Source of the DNA: Hofstenia miamia
Lineage: Eukaryota > Xenacoelomorpha > Acoela
NCBI GenBank assembly: GCA_004352715.1
Contig: SCFE01000102.1
Location: 1,108,745-1,172,744 of the forward strand
Reading direction: 5' to 3'
Length of the DNA: 64,000 nucleotides
The notes below the pieces were generated by a model that was not told where the DNA came from, did not search any database, and saw nothing but the letters and a program-made list of their open reading frames with translations. The position numbers were made by a program, and so were the translations under genes. Shown piece after piece: positions 15,101-30,200 of the stretch. Every line of letters begins with the position of its first letter. The stretch's first letter is position 1.

Positions 15101-18100
15101 TTGGTTCAAATTCAATCGGTTATCAATTACTATCAAATGTCAATTACCAATTCAATTTATTGCAAAACAGTATTTAGGTTCTTACTATTTAATTAAATTC
15201 AGGTTCATTTTTAGTTGAAGAATTGCAAATTTTATTAACGCTAATTTACTTAGTACTTGAGTTTTTTCGATCGATTCGAGTTCGATCAACACACGAATTC
15301 TAATTTAGGAAACGGCGATCTTTTATGCTTCCGCTTCAGTTTTACAAATTTAATTTTTTTCTCTTAAATCTCAATTTAACCTTTTCACATATTGTTTGTT
15401 GATCACGATGTCCCTGCATGCCATTCCTGAGTAGTGTATTTTGCCAATGACTGTTCTAGTGTAAAACAAAATTGAATTTCGAGTATTTAGTTATATTTAT
15501 AGATCTTTAGAATTTGTGTTAATAACTATAATTTATAAATATGATTCATGTTTTAGGCATGAGTGTAAGTAAGTAACTCTTCGTAATCTCTACAATTCTA
15601 CTAACATCTTTCGTTAGTGCTTAACTTTTCCTACGGAATTTCCCCTATTCAAATGTTCGCTTCAATTCTAACCTGAATTCCCCGTCCTATGGGGGTAATG
15701 AATTGCTTCGCGAATTATTCGGGATTAGTGATGATGAGTGATTTTAATGAGAAGATAATACTCAAAATATAAAAATATCTCCTTTTGTCCTTTAATTTTG
15801 AAAGTGTTGATTTGTTCGCTACTCGTGCATTGATACTTGGTTTCCCGCTTTTCAGCTCATATAATTTTGTGGTTAGCATTGTATCATAACCCTACAAATG
15901 AACGCCTATCCGATCACGAATTAATGAGCATTTAAATAGATTTCATATAATTTAGAAAATTTAGCCAACCCATGAAAAAATTATGAAAGTGTTACCCGAC
16001 AGTATTCAAACCCGGGTAATAAAATATTATTTCTAAAGTACAATGTCTATTTTTGTTTGATTTTTATCATGATGGCGTTATCGATTGTTTTACAGTATCG
16101 GAAATAGGTACAGTTGAAGATAAACAATTGTTTCCTTGACCTAAATTTTGATTTATGTATTTTTTTTAAAAATAATGGACATGCGTTTCCAAAGGTGATG
16201 ATATTTTGTGATATTGTTTGGACATAGTGAACAACAACATACTGTTTTTAAATATTGAGAAATGACGTTTGATGGAAAAATGTTATTACCATCGGTTATT
16301 CTTAAAATTTCAGTTGTATTAGTTCATATTTTCAAAATTATTTTGTTTGTCATCGTTTCTCCTATTAGTCTTTGCATTTATCATACATAAAAATTGCAGA
16401 ACTTCAATAATTGAACACTAACTCGAAAATACCTGAAAATTGTAGCACTAGTTGTTTCCCAAGGAGATTATGCGTGAAAGTTATGAAGTGGTATAAAACA
16501 CTATCATAAAGACAAACATTCTGTGGAAGCCCCTCAAAACAGCGCCAAGAACTAAGAAAAGGCTTGTAAATTTGTCAAAGTCTAATGCTTTTCTAATGCC
16601 ACCATTTGCAGAACAGAAATTGGCAGATGTTAATGTCGTAACAGGAATTTTCGTGCTAATTTCAACAGAGTAGAACTGCGAAGACATGTCTCGAAGGAGC
16701 CATAATTATTAAAAACAGATTCAAACGACTTTCCGATGTAAGCTACGTTAGTCTAACACATGATATATTAACCGGGAAATTTACACTATGAATTTCTTAG
16801 TTTGCAAGTTTTAGCCTGTCCCAAACATTTTTCCACGACTATAAATACATCTAACTCTAATGCTAATAGTAGTTTTTACCATGACATTTTGACCTATGGA
16901 AGTCTGACCCACTGTATTGCATTGTTTATTTTGTGTTTATTTCGTTTCTGTTTGATGCAAGGAATTCAAAATGCAATCTTGGTATAAACACAAACGGCCA
17001 TTATAGTCTAAGTGAGAGTTTAAATGTACAACAGTGTGCTAATTGATTCCATTCTCTGGTAAATATTGTCACTAGTACTGCAATTACGAAAATGTTATAA
17101 AGCACGATTTTAACTTAAAACAAATCCCGTTTATTCTTAATTATTAACCTGGGGTATGCTTGAGGATTTTTATTAAAAAGGTATGTTCAAACAGTGTATC
17201 GACACAAACAAGCAAAGAAGAATAAGTACGAGAAATATATATATATATATATATGGTAGTTTAATCGCTATTAAGTTTTACAAAACTAGGAATATTCCGT
17301 TTAATTGTGAAATTGCTGATACTGAAACATCAGCAGGCCCTAGTTGCATTGGGGTTGATCAATTTGCAACCCTAGTAAATTTTTCTGTATTGAAACGAAA
17401 TGGGTTTTTATCGGATTAAATCTGATCAATTTTCGTTGACGGCTTTTACTTTTGAATCGGAGATTGTTAGTTTTTGTGTAATTACTTTATTTTGACTTTA
17501 TAATTTCGAAATAGAAACTAAATGAGAACATGGAATAAAAAATATTGGCATAAGTTTATGCTCTCACAATTAAGTATGCAATACCCATTGTACCATTCAA
17601 GTGAACATCTAATTTTGATTATAACCCCTCAATAGTTTAGAGGACTGGTCCCTTTATAGCACTGCCCTGATTGGCATGGGCTTTTGCCTTATCAGAAAGT
17701 AACTGAATGGCTTTTAATTTGGATTCATCCAAAATGTTCTTCGACGCAATAAAATTGAATATTTATGACATATAAAAGCAAAACGAATCTGATTTCCTTA
17801 CCATACATTCGTTAAAGAAATATTTTCTACGAAATGGTCATGTTATTTAAATGTGGAAACGAGGAAATTCACTGTCCTCCGTTTTAATTGGTTGCGTAGT
17901 TATTATTGATTTTTGGCGTAATGTAACTTTTGCATAATTAACTACTAATTGGAAATTGCTTTTTGCTCTCGAACATTTAATAATGACTATTTAATTAATG
18001 CTTTTCCTTCATCCGTTTAAGGGTAATTTATTGTGTACTACTACCTATTCCTCATTCATATTTTACGGAAAAGTTTTTCTTCATATTTCCTTGTATGACA

Positions 18101-21100
18101 CTAGCCATTGAACTAAATTTTATAAAGCTGCTGGAGATCCCGCGCAAAATCTCGGCTTTTCAATTCATGTATTTCAATACAAATTATGCTTTTACCGCCT
18201 TCTTTAAAATCAATCTTAATTAATTTCTATTTTTTCGTTACATTCCATGCGCACACATTTTTTACAAGAATCATGTACATATTTGAATGTGAACCTCATG
18301 ATTATTAGAAATATTAAATCAAGATTTCGGCTTCATGCGGTTTTTAGTTCATTTTTGCATTATGTAAAACAAATCAAACCAGTAGAAAGATAAATATCCA
18401 TTTATACATATAAATCAACCTGATTTCTCAACCCTTTGTCCTGTAAATTTTCCTTTTGTTTTGTGTGAACCAAATTTACTGTCAAAAAATGATTCACTAT
18501 GTGTAAGTAAGTATAATCATAGAACATGAGAAACCAAACTTTATAGAATTTAGGACAAACATCATGATTCTTCAATCATTTTTAAAATTTCAGTCCAACA
18601 ATGATTTTTGTAAAAATTGTGTTAACCTAACTGCTATTTTTATTTAATGCTTTATTTTTTAATTTTTTGTTGTTTAGACGCGGGATTCTCGTTTGATTGA
18701 CGCATATCGTGGAACGCAGAAATCATTTATTGTGAAGCATCTGAATCCGGATTGTCCGTATTTTGTCAAATTATCACATTTAGAATCACAGTAAGTCTTC
18801 CATGCATCGGTTCCGCTAATTTATTTTAATTGACAAAGATAATTCGTCCTTCCACGGACCACTCACTATGTCTGTCAATTTAAAGTAGGCGCGGCTAGGC
18901 GATTTTTAAAACAAAGAGAGGCTGCTTCCCCTTTTTTGTCAAGATCATTGCCTTTTCTATAACTAAAATTAGTTTTACAAAATATGCTAAGTATAATGAA
19001 CAAGCGTTTATAATATACGGGGGAATGTTCATCAAAATATTAATCACAATAAGAAATTTATAAATATTAATACGTCAATTGAAGGCTAGAAAGCACGGGT
19101 GCGTACATTTCAGCCATTATTATTATTATGCTTGCAAAAAAAAATTATCCAATTTTCGGTTTGTTGGATCAAAGTTTGGTATATTAGAAACTTCTAATAA
19201 AATCTGCACAATGACAGTCAAAATCCAACTTGTGCTTTGAAAAGTATGATACTAATGTAAAATTTCAAATTGTAAATTATATTTTTAAACACATGCTTAT
19301 AACTGCATGTGAGTTGATTTGCGTCCATTGATGTGTAGTAGTTAGTTTTTTTAAATGTCTTCCGTCCCATTTTTTCGCACCATCTTATCTAATACTCGAT
19401 CTATTTCCATCTCTGCAACATTACATGAATATTTTCAGCCGTTTCACACAGTTGAAATTATCAATGGTGGAAGCAGGTTGAAATCATCAGCGATGGCCTA
19501 TGCCAATCTCTGCAACATAGATTATATTTATATAGTATACTAGTTCCTCCAAGTTCTGTGTTATATCATGGCCTGCTAAATTAATTTTGTAAGCCATAAT
19601 TGTATCGATGTTATGTTCAATATAGCTTAATGAATACCTGACTTATACATGTATATTATCGTTGTCAATTACGTTACAACTGGATATTTCTCTGGTTCAT
19701 TATTCCAGTCTATGGCTATCTACAACGAAAACTTTTAAAGCTGTGGCCAGCTATGGTTGTAAGCAATAATTAACTGTCAGTTTCTAAGATGCTATAGGCA
19801 CGAAACACTACGTTTAATCGGTAGTTATCTATAAAAAAATGGCAAGAGTTTCATCAGCCGATTTAAATGTTATTAAATCTTCCTTTCATTTGCTCGTTTT
19901 TGATGGTGTTCTTTATCAAGCATTGCACAGTAGGATTGTCATATTCAATAGAATATCCCCGGTTAATTTATTATGACTGATTGAATAATATTTTAGTGGC
20001 GTTTTCTATATTTCTTGGGAATTGATGAGTTGAAAGAATACTCTCCAATCAATTGCATTTCGACAATAAATTTAGAAATGTTTTTAGGGTTTTTCTCAAT
20101 TTTTAATGCTAATGTTTCTTGCGATATTGTTTTAAAACATCCAACCCTGAAACTGTTAATTGACGACTAATGTATTAAACGGATCCTTACCCACCTATTC
20201 AATTCTTAAGCAATAATTCGTGTCCAAGTTTCATTTTGCGTAATATTATTTATGGAATTAGTTTATTTCGATCATTTCAATGCCTCCCTCAGCAATAAGT
20301 TATTTGACCTGGTTTACAGATAACGATCAAATTTACTTATCGTAGGAATTGGAAAAGTAAATAATAAAACAGGTTACATAACTTATTAACTATGACTAGG
20401 CGCTGTTTTAGGAGACAGTTGCTGCCCACATTTTCCAAAACCATCTAAACATATAGCTAAATTGCTGATCGTTTATGTGAATATTGGCATAAAAAATTTA
20501 TCTTTAGTTGTTTTCATAACCTTTATTTAAAAAATCTGCAATAGAAAATTGATTGAAAAATTTTCCTCACTTAGTGGCATTTTCTTCATTTTTCAGAAAA
20601 TTTACCCACCAATCCGGCTCTAAAATTATTTTTTTAATATTGTTGTTATTTTAAACACATACATAGCGTCTTACCTAAATTGTGTTTTACTCTTTACACA
20701 TGCGTGTAGTAGTTCAACTGGTTTTTTAAATGTTCCAAAAATATAATTTTCAAAATTTTCTCATTTTTATTTCTGAAATCAGACGATTGTTCTAATTTAA
20801 TTTTATGGTTTATTATTCTCGTTATATTTGTAGGACACAGTAGTATTCATAATTAGCTATTTTTAGGTCATTTTCGTCATTGTTTTCTTTTCAGGTCAAC
20901 CAAAGCGATTCCTATTTATCCCTGATATCAAGAAATATTGTATAAAATATGCAACAAATTTGAAGATATATTAATATAATGCAGCATAAAGATAAAAACC
21001 GCAGGCACAAGCAATAGTTTCTTGAATTTTTTAAGCTACCGTCTGCTATAGAATTCCTCTTTAGAACACTGATTGGTTTATCGCTGATATGAGGAAATAG

Positions 21101-22178
21101 GGTAACTAGGGAATACGAGACCACAAAAGACCCTAGGGGTCCGTCTTACTTTACTGGGGCCCACGCACGAAAAATAGCGAATAGATGAACAGCATTAATC
21201 ACAGGGACCTCATTGAATACATCTTCGTTTTTTACATAATTACTCACTATCTTTAAAAAAGGATGAGAACCACTCTTGTTTAGGACAATTGACCATTGAT
21301 TACAGAGTAGAATGCATTCAGTGACCCTTAATAAAGTCGTCCAATCAATAATATGTTTAGGTAATACGAGACCACCAATATGGCGGCTATTATCATGGAC
21401 GATTACTCTGGGTATTGTACATTGATAAATTGTGTGAGCTTGCTATGAATTTTTAAACTCTAAAGCAATATAATTATGCATATTTAATGCCATTTAGATG
21501 GTGCCGTACGATGGGGTAACTTTGAATTGGTAAGTGTTGAGTGTTGTTTAGTAGCGGTAAATGAAGGTGACTTCAGTTCTACTTCATCTGCTGTCAAAGG
21601 CATTGCTGTCAATATTTAGTGTGTTCAAGGCTATTGGACTATATCCTTGAATGCACAAATGCATTTTAGCATCTTCCTGATGCTACTGTTGATGCGATTC
21701 GCTCTGAATCTTCAGCTTTTCTGGATGTTCCTCATTATCTAGTTCCTTCGCGAATTGATAAGAAAACAACGCAATGAAGAAAAATCATTCCAGGTCACCC
21801 CGTTTTTTCCAGAAACTCTTGCAGCAAGTAGGTATCTAGAAGAAAGTCCCTCTGCTTCAAATTCTGACGATTATGCCTCTTAAACTTCCAATCTCTCTGG
21901 AACTGGAAATGACTGCAACATTTGCTTTGTACCGTTTGCTACAAACACTCGAACTGACTGAATACGCTGCATTGACTGCCTTCAATGGGACTGCAGAGTG
22001 CGCAACAATTCTACTTCGGATTCGTTCTACAAGTGTGATTTGTACAATTACCAATAACTACGTCATCTTGCATACTTTACATTTTTGGATACACTAGTAC
22101 CAGTGTTTACATGGAATTTGATATTATTACGAAGGTGTTTCCTAATATTGGTTTTGTTTCTTGATAATATATACATGT

Positions 22179-22216
<38 letters not shown>

Positions 22217-25200
22217 ATATTGGAATTGTCAACTCTTCAAAGTTACCCCGTTTTTCATGACAAATTAGTTCCTAAGAGTAATAGTTTCGTATACTTGAGA
22301 AGCAACGTTTCTAATTACTTCAAATGGTGTATAAAATACATTTTGCATTTCATGGGTACAAATCATGCGTAATATATTTATTTAGAAAATTCGAAAAAAA
22401 CATTTTAAGTTACGGTAATCAATTGTCTGATTATTAATATTATTTAGTTTTTGGTAAAATTTCAGCTGATTTTTGGCGTTTATGAAACCCAAGCATCTTA
22501 AAAAAGCACTTTATAGGTATTTGTATTTCCAATAACAATGTATTTTACTCAACAACTTGAGATTTATGTTGAACATGAAGCGGTCTCGTATTACCTACAC
22601 ACGTAGTTAATACGAGACCATCTATCTCTGACGTCATTAAGCTTATTATCTAACTAAGTAAATAAATTTTAATCATTATGGTACCTAGATATATAAAACA
22701 AGTTGCTGAAAACTGTGTACAACATATTAGAGTATATCTGCATTAGCAAATGAGTTGAACGGTCTCATATTTCGTGCACTTACCCAATTGTATAAACTAT
22801 GCAACGCATTTTAAGACACAGTATCCTTTCCACTTACTAAGGGTAAACACAAATAATCGCACAATAGTTTCCTTAATGCTTCTGCTACCTTCTATCTTTG
22901 ACTTCCGGTTTAGAGCACTATGATTCTTTTTTGTACAGAATATATTTCTTTCTTGATATTTACATAATATCACGGTGCTAAAATACACTAAGCGCTTATT
23001 ACCGTAGTGAGGGTTGGCTGAAATAGCATTTAAATAATGTTTAAAACAATTGTTTTTCTAGTATTTTTTCATAAAATATCAGCAAAGTTTTTAAAACACG
23101 TGAGGGGCCTTTAATTATATCCGTAAATATAAAGCCAACCAGGTCCAATGAATATTCGATTTAATGCATACAATTGACTTTTCAGCTAAATATGCATTGA
23201 AAGTTAAGTATAGACCACTATTTCTGCAATGTCAATACAAGTAGTTTTTCCCCATTTTTGTGCTAAAGTGTGTTTCTGTGTCTGAAGTACTTGAAAGTGT
23301 AACCCATTTTTATTAAAAATTCCAATTTTTAAAAAGCTTCAAGTACTCTGCAGCCCGAAACTCCATTTGAGCAATGACTAACCATAATTGTAGACAAACC
23401 ACTCGAACCCATTGAAGCGTGCATTGTGAAAAGTTAGAGGTCGGGTACCGAAGCTAATAAAATACCTGAAAATTTTGACACCGTTCGATATGCCTGGTGA
23501 TCAGTACAGTACTATAGGCCAATTTTCATAAATGTGGAAAATGGAAATTTATTTCACATCAATAATATAACATTGAATGTATTCTACAAAAACTAAGTTT
23601 ACAATGTTTGCTTCAATATTATTTTCACGTTTATCCTCTGTATGGCAATTATCAAATGCGTGCTCTAAATGTTACGCAAAAGTACCGTTTTTTTAAACAT
23701 GCGTTAACCTGTTATTGGGTATTGCATCATATGACGGTGTCGCGCAACACTACCATGACGGCGGCGGCATAATTATGAAATTAGTTTAATCAGTCCTATT
23801 AAAGTGATCGCCTGGAAATAACATTATTCTAAACCGCTTAAATGAATAACAGCAATTTCCAGGGCAAGATTCCATAAGTTTTAATACCAAGCCCTATTGT
23901 GTAGGTGTCATTCATTTATACAATTTTATTTGAAATTAGTGCTTGCCTAATGCAGCGAGTTAATTTCCTTAAAAGCCCCTCGGCACTCTTGATCAACTGT
24001 CATTATCATGTCACTTCAGTTGGTTTTGCTCTTGACAGCACTTTTGTAAACAAACTACAACAGCTAAAATGTTCACTGGTTTCTATATGTGTTTAGTTTA
24101 TCATACCATATCTTCAATTATTAGTAAGATGTATGTAATACCATCTATTTACAACTCTTCTTTGTTTTGTTTTATATAATGATAATAATACCCTATATTT
24201 ATATCCCGCTATAAACCGAATGGTCTCATAGCGGCCAACAAAATGCAAAAATTATAATTATATACGCAGCTAAAAAGGTAAGTCTAGCCTTGATCTAAAG
24301 ATTTCATATGTTGAGGAAGTACGGATAAACGCCGGAATGCTGTTCATGATTCGCGGTTCAGCTATTCCAAGAGCACATGAAAATTCGCCAAACTGAAAAA
24401 GTGGCTAATACAGTAACATAGTACCAGAACGACGCGAGCTGCTGTGATTTAATGTGCGAATAGTAAATTAGCATCTAATATACTTCTGTGCAAAACCATT
24501 CAAAGATTTCCAAACTATTGAAGTCCAATTTTGAAGCGAATAGATGCGGAGATTGGTAGCCAATGCAACTGTTTCAAAATTGGGGTTGTCCCATGTTCGT
24601 TTGAACAACAAAGCGAGCTACGCTTTTCTAAACAAGTTGCAATTTATGAATGTACTTTTTCGGCAGGCCACTGAGAAGACCATTACATGAATCTAAGTGT
24701 AGAGTCACCAATGCAGATATAAGCATTTTGGCAGTACTACGAGTAAGATAACGGCAAAAGCTATATAAGCGATGTAGAGCCACATTATATGGTATCGTTA
24801 AACTGCTAAAATAATAATTTTAGGACATTGTTCCCGTACTTTTTTATGGTTTACTTTCAACTCCAGTACAAATTCTCATATCAATGTGTGAAGAAAATTT
24901 TTTATATCTTTCACTTCATTCAAAAATAAGCTTGCGACTTCTGACAAATTTAATTTGTAGGAAATGCCTAGTTGATTTTGGCTTAATATGCCTGAAAAAT
25001 CATTCAAATTCAATTTTGCAATCGGAGATAGTATATTTTATACACATTTTTGGTCAATTATCGTGAATCCAGAATGTTTTTAAAAGGCTTTTTCTGAAAA
25101 ATTTTCTTTAAAATCATGATAATCATTTTATTTAAGACCTTAAACTGCTGTTAATGCATCTGATTGTAAAGATATTTAGCAAATATTTAATCCATTGTTG

Positions 25201-27247
25201 TTTTAAGCATGCGATTTTTAATATTTTTAAAATGTTTTTCTTTCTAATTCGTATTGAACTGGATGGAAAGTTTCTACAAAATTTTTTGGGGTTCGTCCTT
25301 TTATATTTCTAAGTAGTTTACCTGTATAAAACAAATATTAAATGCGTTTTCAAGAAAATTTTAGTACCTTGAAGTGTTTCTGTCTCAGAACAAAAAAAAC
25401 ATTGTCTTATACGTTTAAAAAGTTTTTTTGTAAAAAATCGACTTCTTTGCCAACCCTGATTTAATCTGTCCTAAGTTGTTTTTAAATTTATGCTAAATTT
25501 TATTGACCCATTGAATGGTAACATGGTACTAACAAAGCCCCTTTTAAACACTGTATACAAAATTGATCGTTTTAATTTTCAGCCAACTGAACTCGATCAT
25601 GTGCACTTTGCACTATTTTCTGATTGTTAATTTGTTTTTCTTACAAGTTTCTGATTAGAACTGTTACTTTATGATCTGTCGAATAATGGAACACGTGATT
25701 TGTTGTTTATTACTGCTGTTGACGTTATTATAAGATAAATTGCTGATGCGTAAATGTTTGTATATTTAATTTCGATCTTTTTATGTTGTATGACATTTTT
25801 TAAAAATGTTTCTTTTATGTATTTTGCCAACATCCTGAGCTTCCATGCTCCCGACTAGGCCAAACTAATCATTGGACCTGTTATCATTGCAATTCTTGTA
25901 TTTAAAAAACCGGACAACTTCGAAGCAAATTTTCCGCAAGCGCAAACTATTCTTTACATACGACTATGGGTAATAAACAGTTTCACTCACAAGTAACTTC
26001 AAAAACAATCTGTAAACCGGATGATATATTGTATAATTATTACTGAAGTACAACTTCATTTCTCAATTAATATCGACCCCTTGCGTTCATGTTTTTAGCA
26101 TCGCTACCATTAAGTGTCTGAAGGGAACGAGTATTCAGCATACATGGAAATATATTGTCAAGTCACCCAGATAGACTGCGTCCTGATATGTCAGAAAAAT
26201 TTGTTTTATTGCATGACAACTTGCGTATCATGAAAAAAATATTGTGTCTTCTCGAAAATTCCAATTTTTAAATCAGGTTTTGTCTCAGAATATGTCATCC
26301 GGTAAACAATTTAAATTTCACCGGATACCGGATTCTGGTACATCCCTAGAACAATCACTATGCTATGTCAACCACTAGATGTTTTTTGAAGCCTGTTTTG
26401 TTCGATGTTGTTTTTAGGTATTTTTCTTTCTTGCGTCATGGTTGATTTTTATTTTTATAAAGCTATGGATATTTGTCATTTCACTTTGTGATCAAGAATT
26501 TTCTTCAAAATTATGTTAAAGTTAAGCAACTGAATTGAAAATTGATCTTAATAGCAAAGGAACGTATTTTTCGTTCAAGACTGAGAATAAGTTGGAGACG
26601 CACAAAAACAACACTCCATTTAAAAAGTGGACGTCTTACAATGTAGAAAGTTCAAAATTATTACATAAAATACCTGGCTGTAGTTTCTAATAAGTATATA
26701 AGAAACTAGACAAAAAAATTATCACAACAATTAGACATTTTAACTATCCTAGTATTAAAACGTTTTAGAAAAAGTTTTAAAACCTTACTACGTTGTCAAT
26801 TATCTCGGTGCTGAGTGTGAATATACTGAAAAAAGTTCTGTTGATAGTAAGATGACACCCATAAAACTTAAATTCGAGTAACAAATATCAATGCGTAAGT
26901 TGTTTGACGTCAGCATTGTAGTTGGATAATGCAACAGTTATTGTTGAACTTATTGATTGTCGAAATTACATGACGTCATATGATGACATATCGTTTCGAT
27001 TTCTTACGTAGGAACTATTTTGCAAGTGAAATTTTTTCGATTTATCGAAATAAATTTCATAACTTTTAAAATGCATAAACTGGTGTAAACATATGCATAT
27101 ATTTTTCCCTCTAAGTGCTATACAAAATACAAAACTATTTCCTATTTTCCATTACGCCTGCAAACGCATTCAACTTATTTATATTTAGTACGGAAATTGG
27201 CAGTATAAAGAGTCACTATTATACAAAATTTCAAGTATTTGTGTAGA

Positions 27248-27285
<38 letters not shown>

Positions 27286-30200
27286 TTTGATTATATATTT
27301 TGTCTTATTCCTCACATAGTTTAATAATTTGGAGAGAAATTTATTTTTAAACCTGAGATGTTTCGTTCTGAAATGTCAGAAATTATTTCACTTTAGCATC
27401 ATTTTCGTTTGTTTTGTTAGTTGGTTTTGTGTTGTTTATAAAAGAATGGAATATTCTTGTATTATAATGAATAGTCTATTGTTACAATTTTTAATCAATG
27501 TTCTATAATTTCAAGTAAATTTTATTCTTAGGTACTTTTCTATTTTCATTCAGATACAATTGATCCTGGGCATGTTAGAGATAATATTTCTTTGCAATAT
27601 TAATATATTACACTGAAATTCTTCGTCATCTGTTAACTTGTTGATATTCTTATTGATCAATAAATTATTTATTTCATATGATTTGCTTCAAAGGAAACTT
27701 CGATATCAATATAATTCAAATATCCTTAATTACTATAACCATAGACTTCTCCTAAATAGAAGTCTATGCTATAACACTTGGTCAGTGCCAATACAATTCG
27801 ATTGGTCTAGTTTTTTTACAAAGCTTAATAATAGGTTAATAGAAAATTTATATCCAGACCTGATAAAAATTTTACCAATACAAATTTAATTGACATCCAT
27901 TTTGCCATTCAAAGTTAATATTGTTTAAGGGCTTTAATGCGTGTTCAGGTTCCACTTAGGATTCTATAAAACTCAGGTAGTGATGAGACCACCCGTAGTA
28001 AATATTGCAGACATATCTTAGCGTAACAATTCGGTAAAATTAAATTCACTGTAATCCATCCTTAGACCAAATTTTACATCGACTCTAAAACGAAAATGAA
28101 AATTTGTTGTGATGAAGTTGAATCCTTAAAAATGTTTTAAAATAGCTAATTTTTCTTTCAATCAATCAAGTAAGGAATCGCTTTAAAGCTTTTTATAAGT
28201 TTTTTTTGTGAAATTCAAGTAGTATTTATAAGTGCCATTCAATCGCGCATGCTTTTGCTTTTATGATTTTCGACATTTTTGCTTCCAGTTAACGGTTCAC
28301 ATTTTGTCGTAGAATGCATATTTCATAATAGAAGTGTAAAAATGTGTAACAGATATTTAACATTTATCATTGTAAACTTTAGTGTACTAAGGGATGTGCT
28401 GTGGTTTTTTATACACTCCATCAATTTTAACAATAGTGAAAATATAATGTTTTAATGCGAATCGGATATGGGGTCCCGAAAATTAATTGGGCCAATTAAT
28501 TGATTGCAAATGTACTGCAATTAATAAACTGATTAATTGCAAACAACGCTCAGTGATACAAAAACACTTATTGATGAAAAAATAATGTTCTTGAAAAACA
28601 TTGCAATAATTGATGCTAAAATATAATCGATGACTGTTGATAAGGAACGCTTGAAATTTTTGTGCTATTTTTATAGTTTCAGGAATTATTAATGGACTTT
28701 TAGCAGTTTGTTAGTTAGTTTTAATCTCCGGCTATTATCAGTGCATTATATGCATTCTCAACTAAAAGTTTGTTTTTTGTCAAAATAATTTCCAAATAAT
28801 TGCAATGATTGATTGGTCGTGACATTTAAGTTCAATTAATTGATTGGTCAGGTGGATAATTGATTGGTGACTGCTAAATTAATTTTTTTGATCGAGTAGA
28901 ATATAGTTAAGGAAAACAACACGTTTGCGATTAAAATTGATCTTGATTCTCAAGATTGATATTTCAATTGTTTTATAATTATGTATCAAACTTTAGATAT
29001 TGTATTTTGATTAAGGTCAATGACCTAAATTAGATTTTTTTTGTTGTTTTACTAAGTATGCATAGTTTGGGATATTGCGATTTATTCTTGAAATTTACAT
29101 TTCAAATGTGAGACACATTTTTATATGGAACATTTTTTGATGTGCCCTTTGAAAGTAAGTCATTTTTGCTACACCAAGCTCTGGCTTGTTTATTTTTTAA
29201 ATATTTTTGAAAGCTAGTCTCCTCACTGTTTTGTAGAATACTTCTATGTCTAATTTTAGAATTCGCGCGAATTTTTACCCATTGGTGTGAAATTTTCTAC
29301 TATATAATCCCAATTTATATATTTATTATCAAACATCAAATGTAAGAATTTAGTGAGAGATTGGGAATGTTGAAATAGACTTCAACAACGCGTAATACTT
29401 GAGTAATCGTTTATTGTTTCCTGAGATGTGATTGGCTGTCATTTGTAAATCTTTAATCTGGTCCATCTGTGTTTCGTAATCTTGTCTAGACTAACCGATC
29501 AAGTCTCTGATTTAGTGATAAAGAAATTTAATTGTTTCAATATTTTTGAAATTGTTTTGTGGATGCAGATGCACGCCCAGTTTTTGGCTTGAGTTGTAGT
29601 ACTTGAATCGATGTTTATGCTAGAGGTACCGGTAATTAACAGGTCAAGGCAAAAATGTGTCAACGGGGTGTTTATCAAAATTTTTTCTTTCATGATTTGT
29701 TATAACTGCTCGTTTTTTACATATACAATATCTCCTACTGCGTGCCTGAAACTTTTTTTCGATCGTGATTAACTTACATTTTTCGACGTGTTTTCTTTGT
29801 TTTGTACTTTTTGCCTTTCTCACACAAAAACAAGGTATGGACAAAAATCAGAACCATATGCGTATCGCAAACTAAGCTCTTGTGTGAGTTTCGAAATATT
29901 GTTTAAGACATGAAACGCATACACTAATAGTTTTTAAAACCAGAGCGACGATGTCTCCTTTCCTTCGAATCATTTGCCAACGTCATCGGATCGATTTTTA
30001 CTGGAGCGAGTCGGTCCGTTGTCCCGAATCATCCAGTTCACTGTAGTGGTTTTCAATATTTGTATACATGTATACAGAAATATTAAGACTAGAAAAGCGA
30101 CAATAAGTCAAAGTGACCATTAAGAATTTGTATGTTTTCTTTGTTATTCATTCAGCAAAAACACTAGCACGTACATATAGGTCAAATTATGTTGCTAATC

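Larger units (their letters stand above)
2648..18677 (+). other. Fndc3 intron 2648-18677 (16.0 kb)
   Basis: Large AT-rich intron. Listed separately: an N gap (4550-4700), a hAT relic (4702-5770), MITEs at 8695-9142 and 9808-9952, a hAT-like element with a nested LINE (9965-10974), a (TA)n-associated repeat (13185-13401) and a piggyBac remnant (14221-14792). In 2648-4500, 5800-8690, 11000-13180 and 14800-18670 I see no gene or RNA and no element I can name. Short open frames there (for example 7513-7735 and 12671-12907) look like chance. Confidence 0.85.
21096..22786. mobile_element. Outer element or repeat with GGGTAA...GAGACC ends
   Basis: The left side GGGTAACTAGGGAATACGAG and the reverse complement of the right side GGGTAAGTGCACGAAATATG continue to GAGACC and resemble each other over about 25 bases with small gaps. 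They enclose the 21360-22595 element, so either that element inserted into this one or the ACGAGACC word is an amplified subterminal motif. No intact gene inside. Confidence 0.4.
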
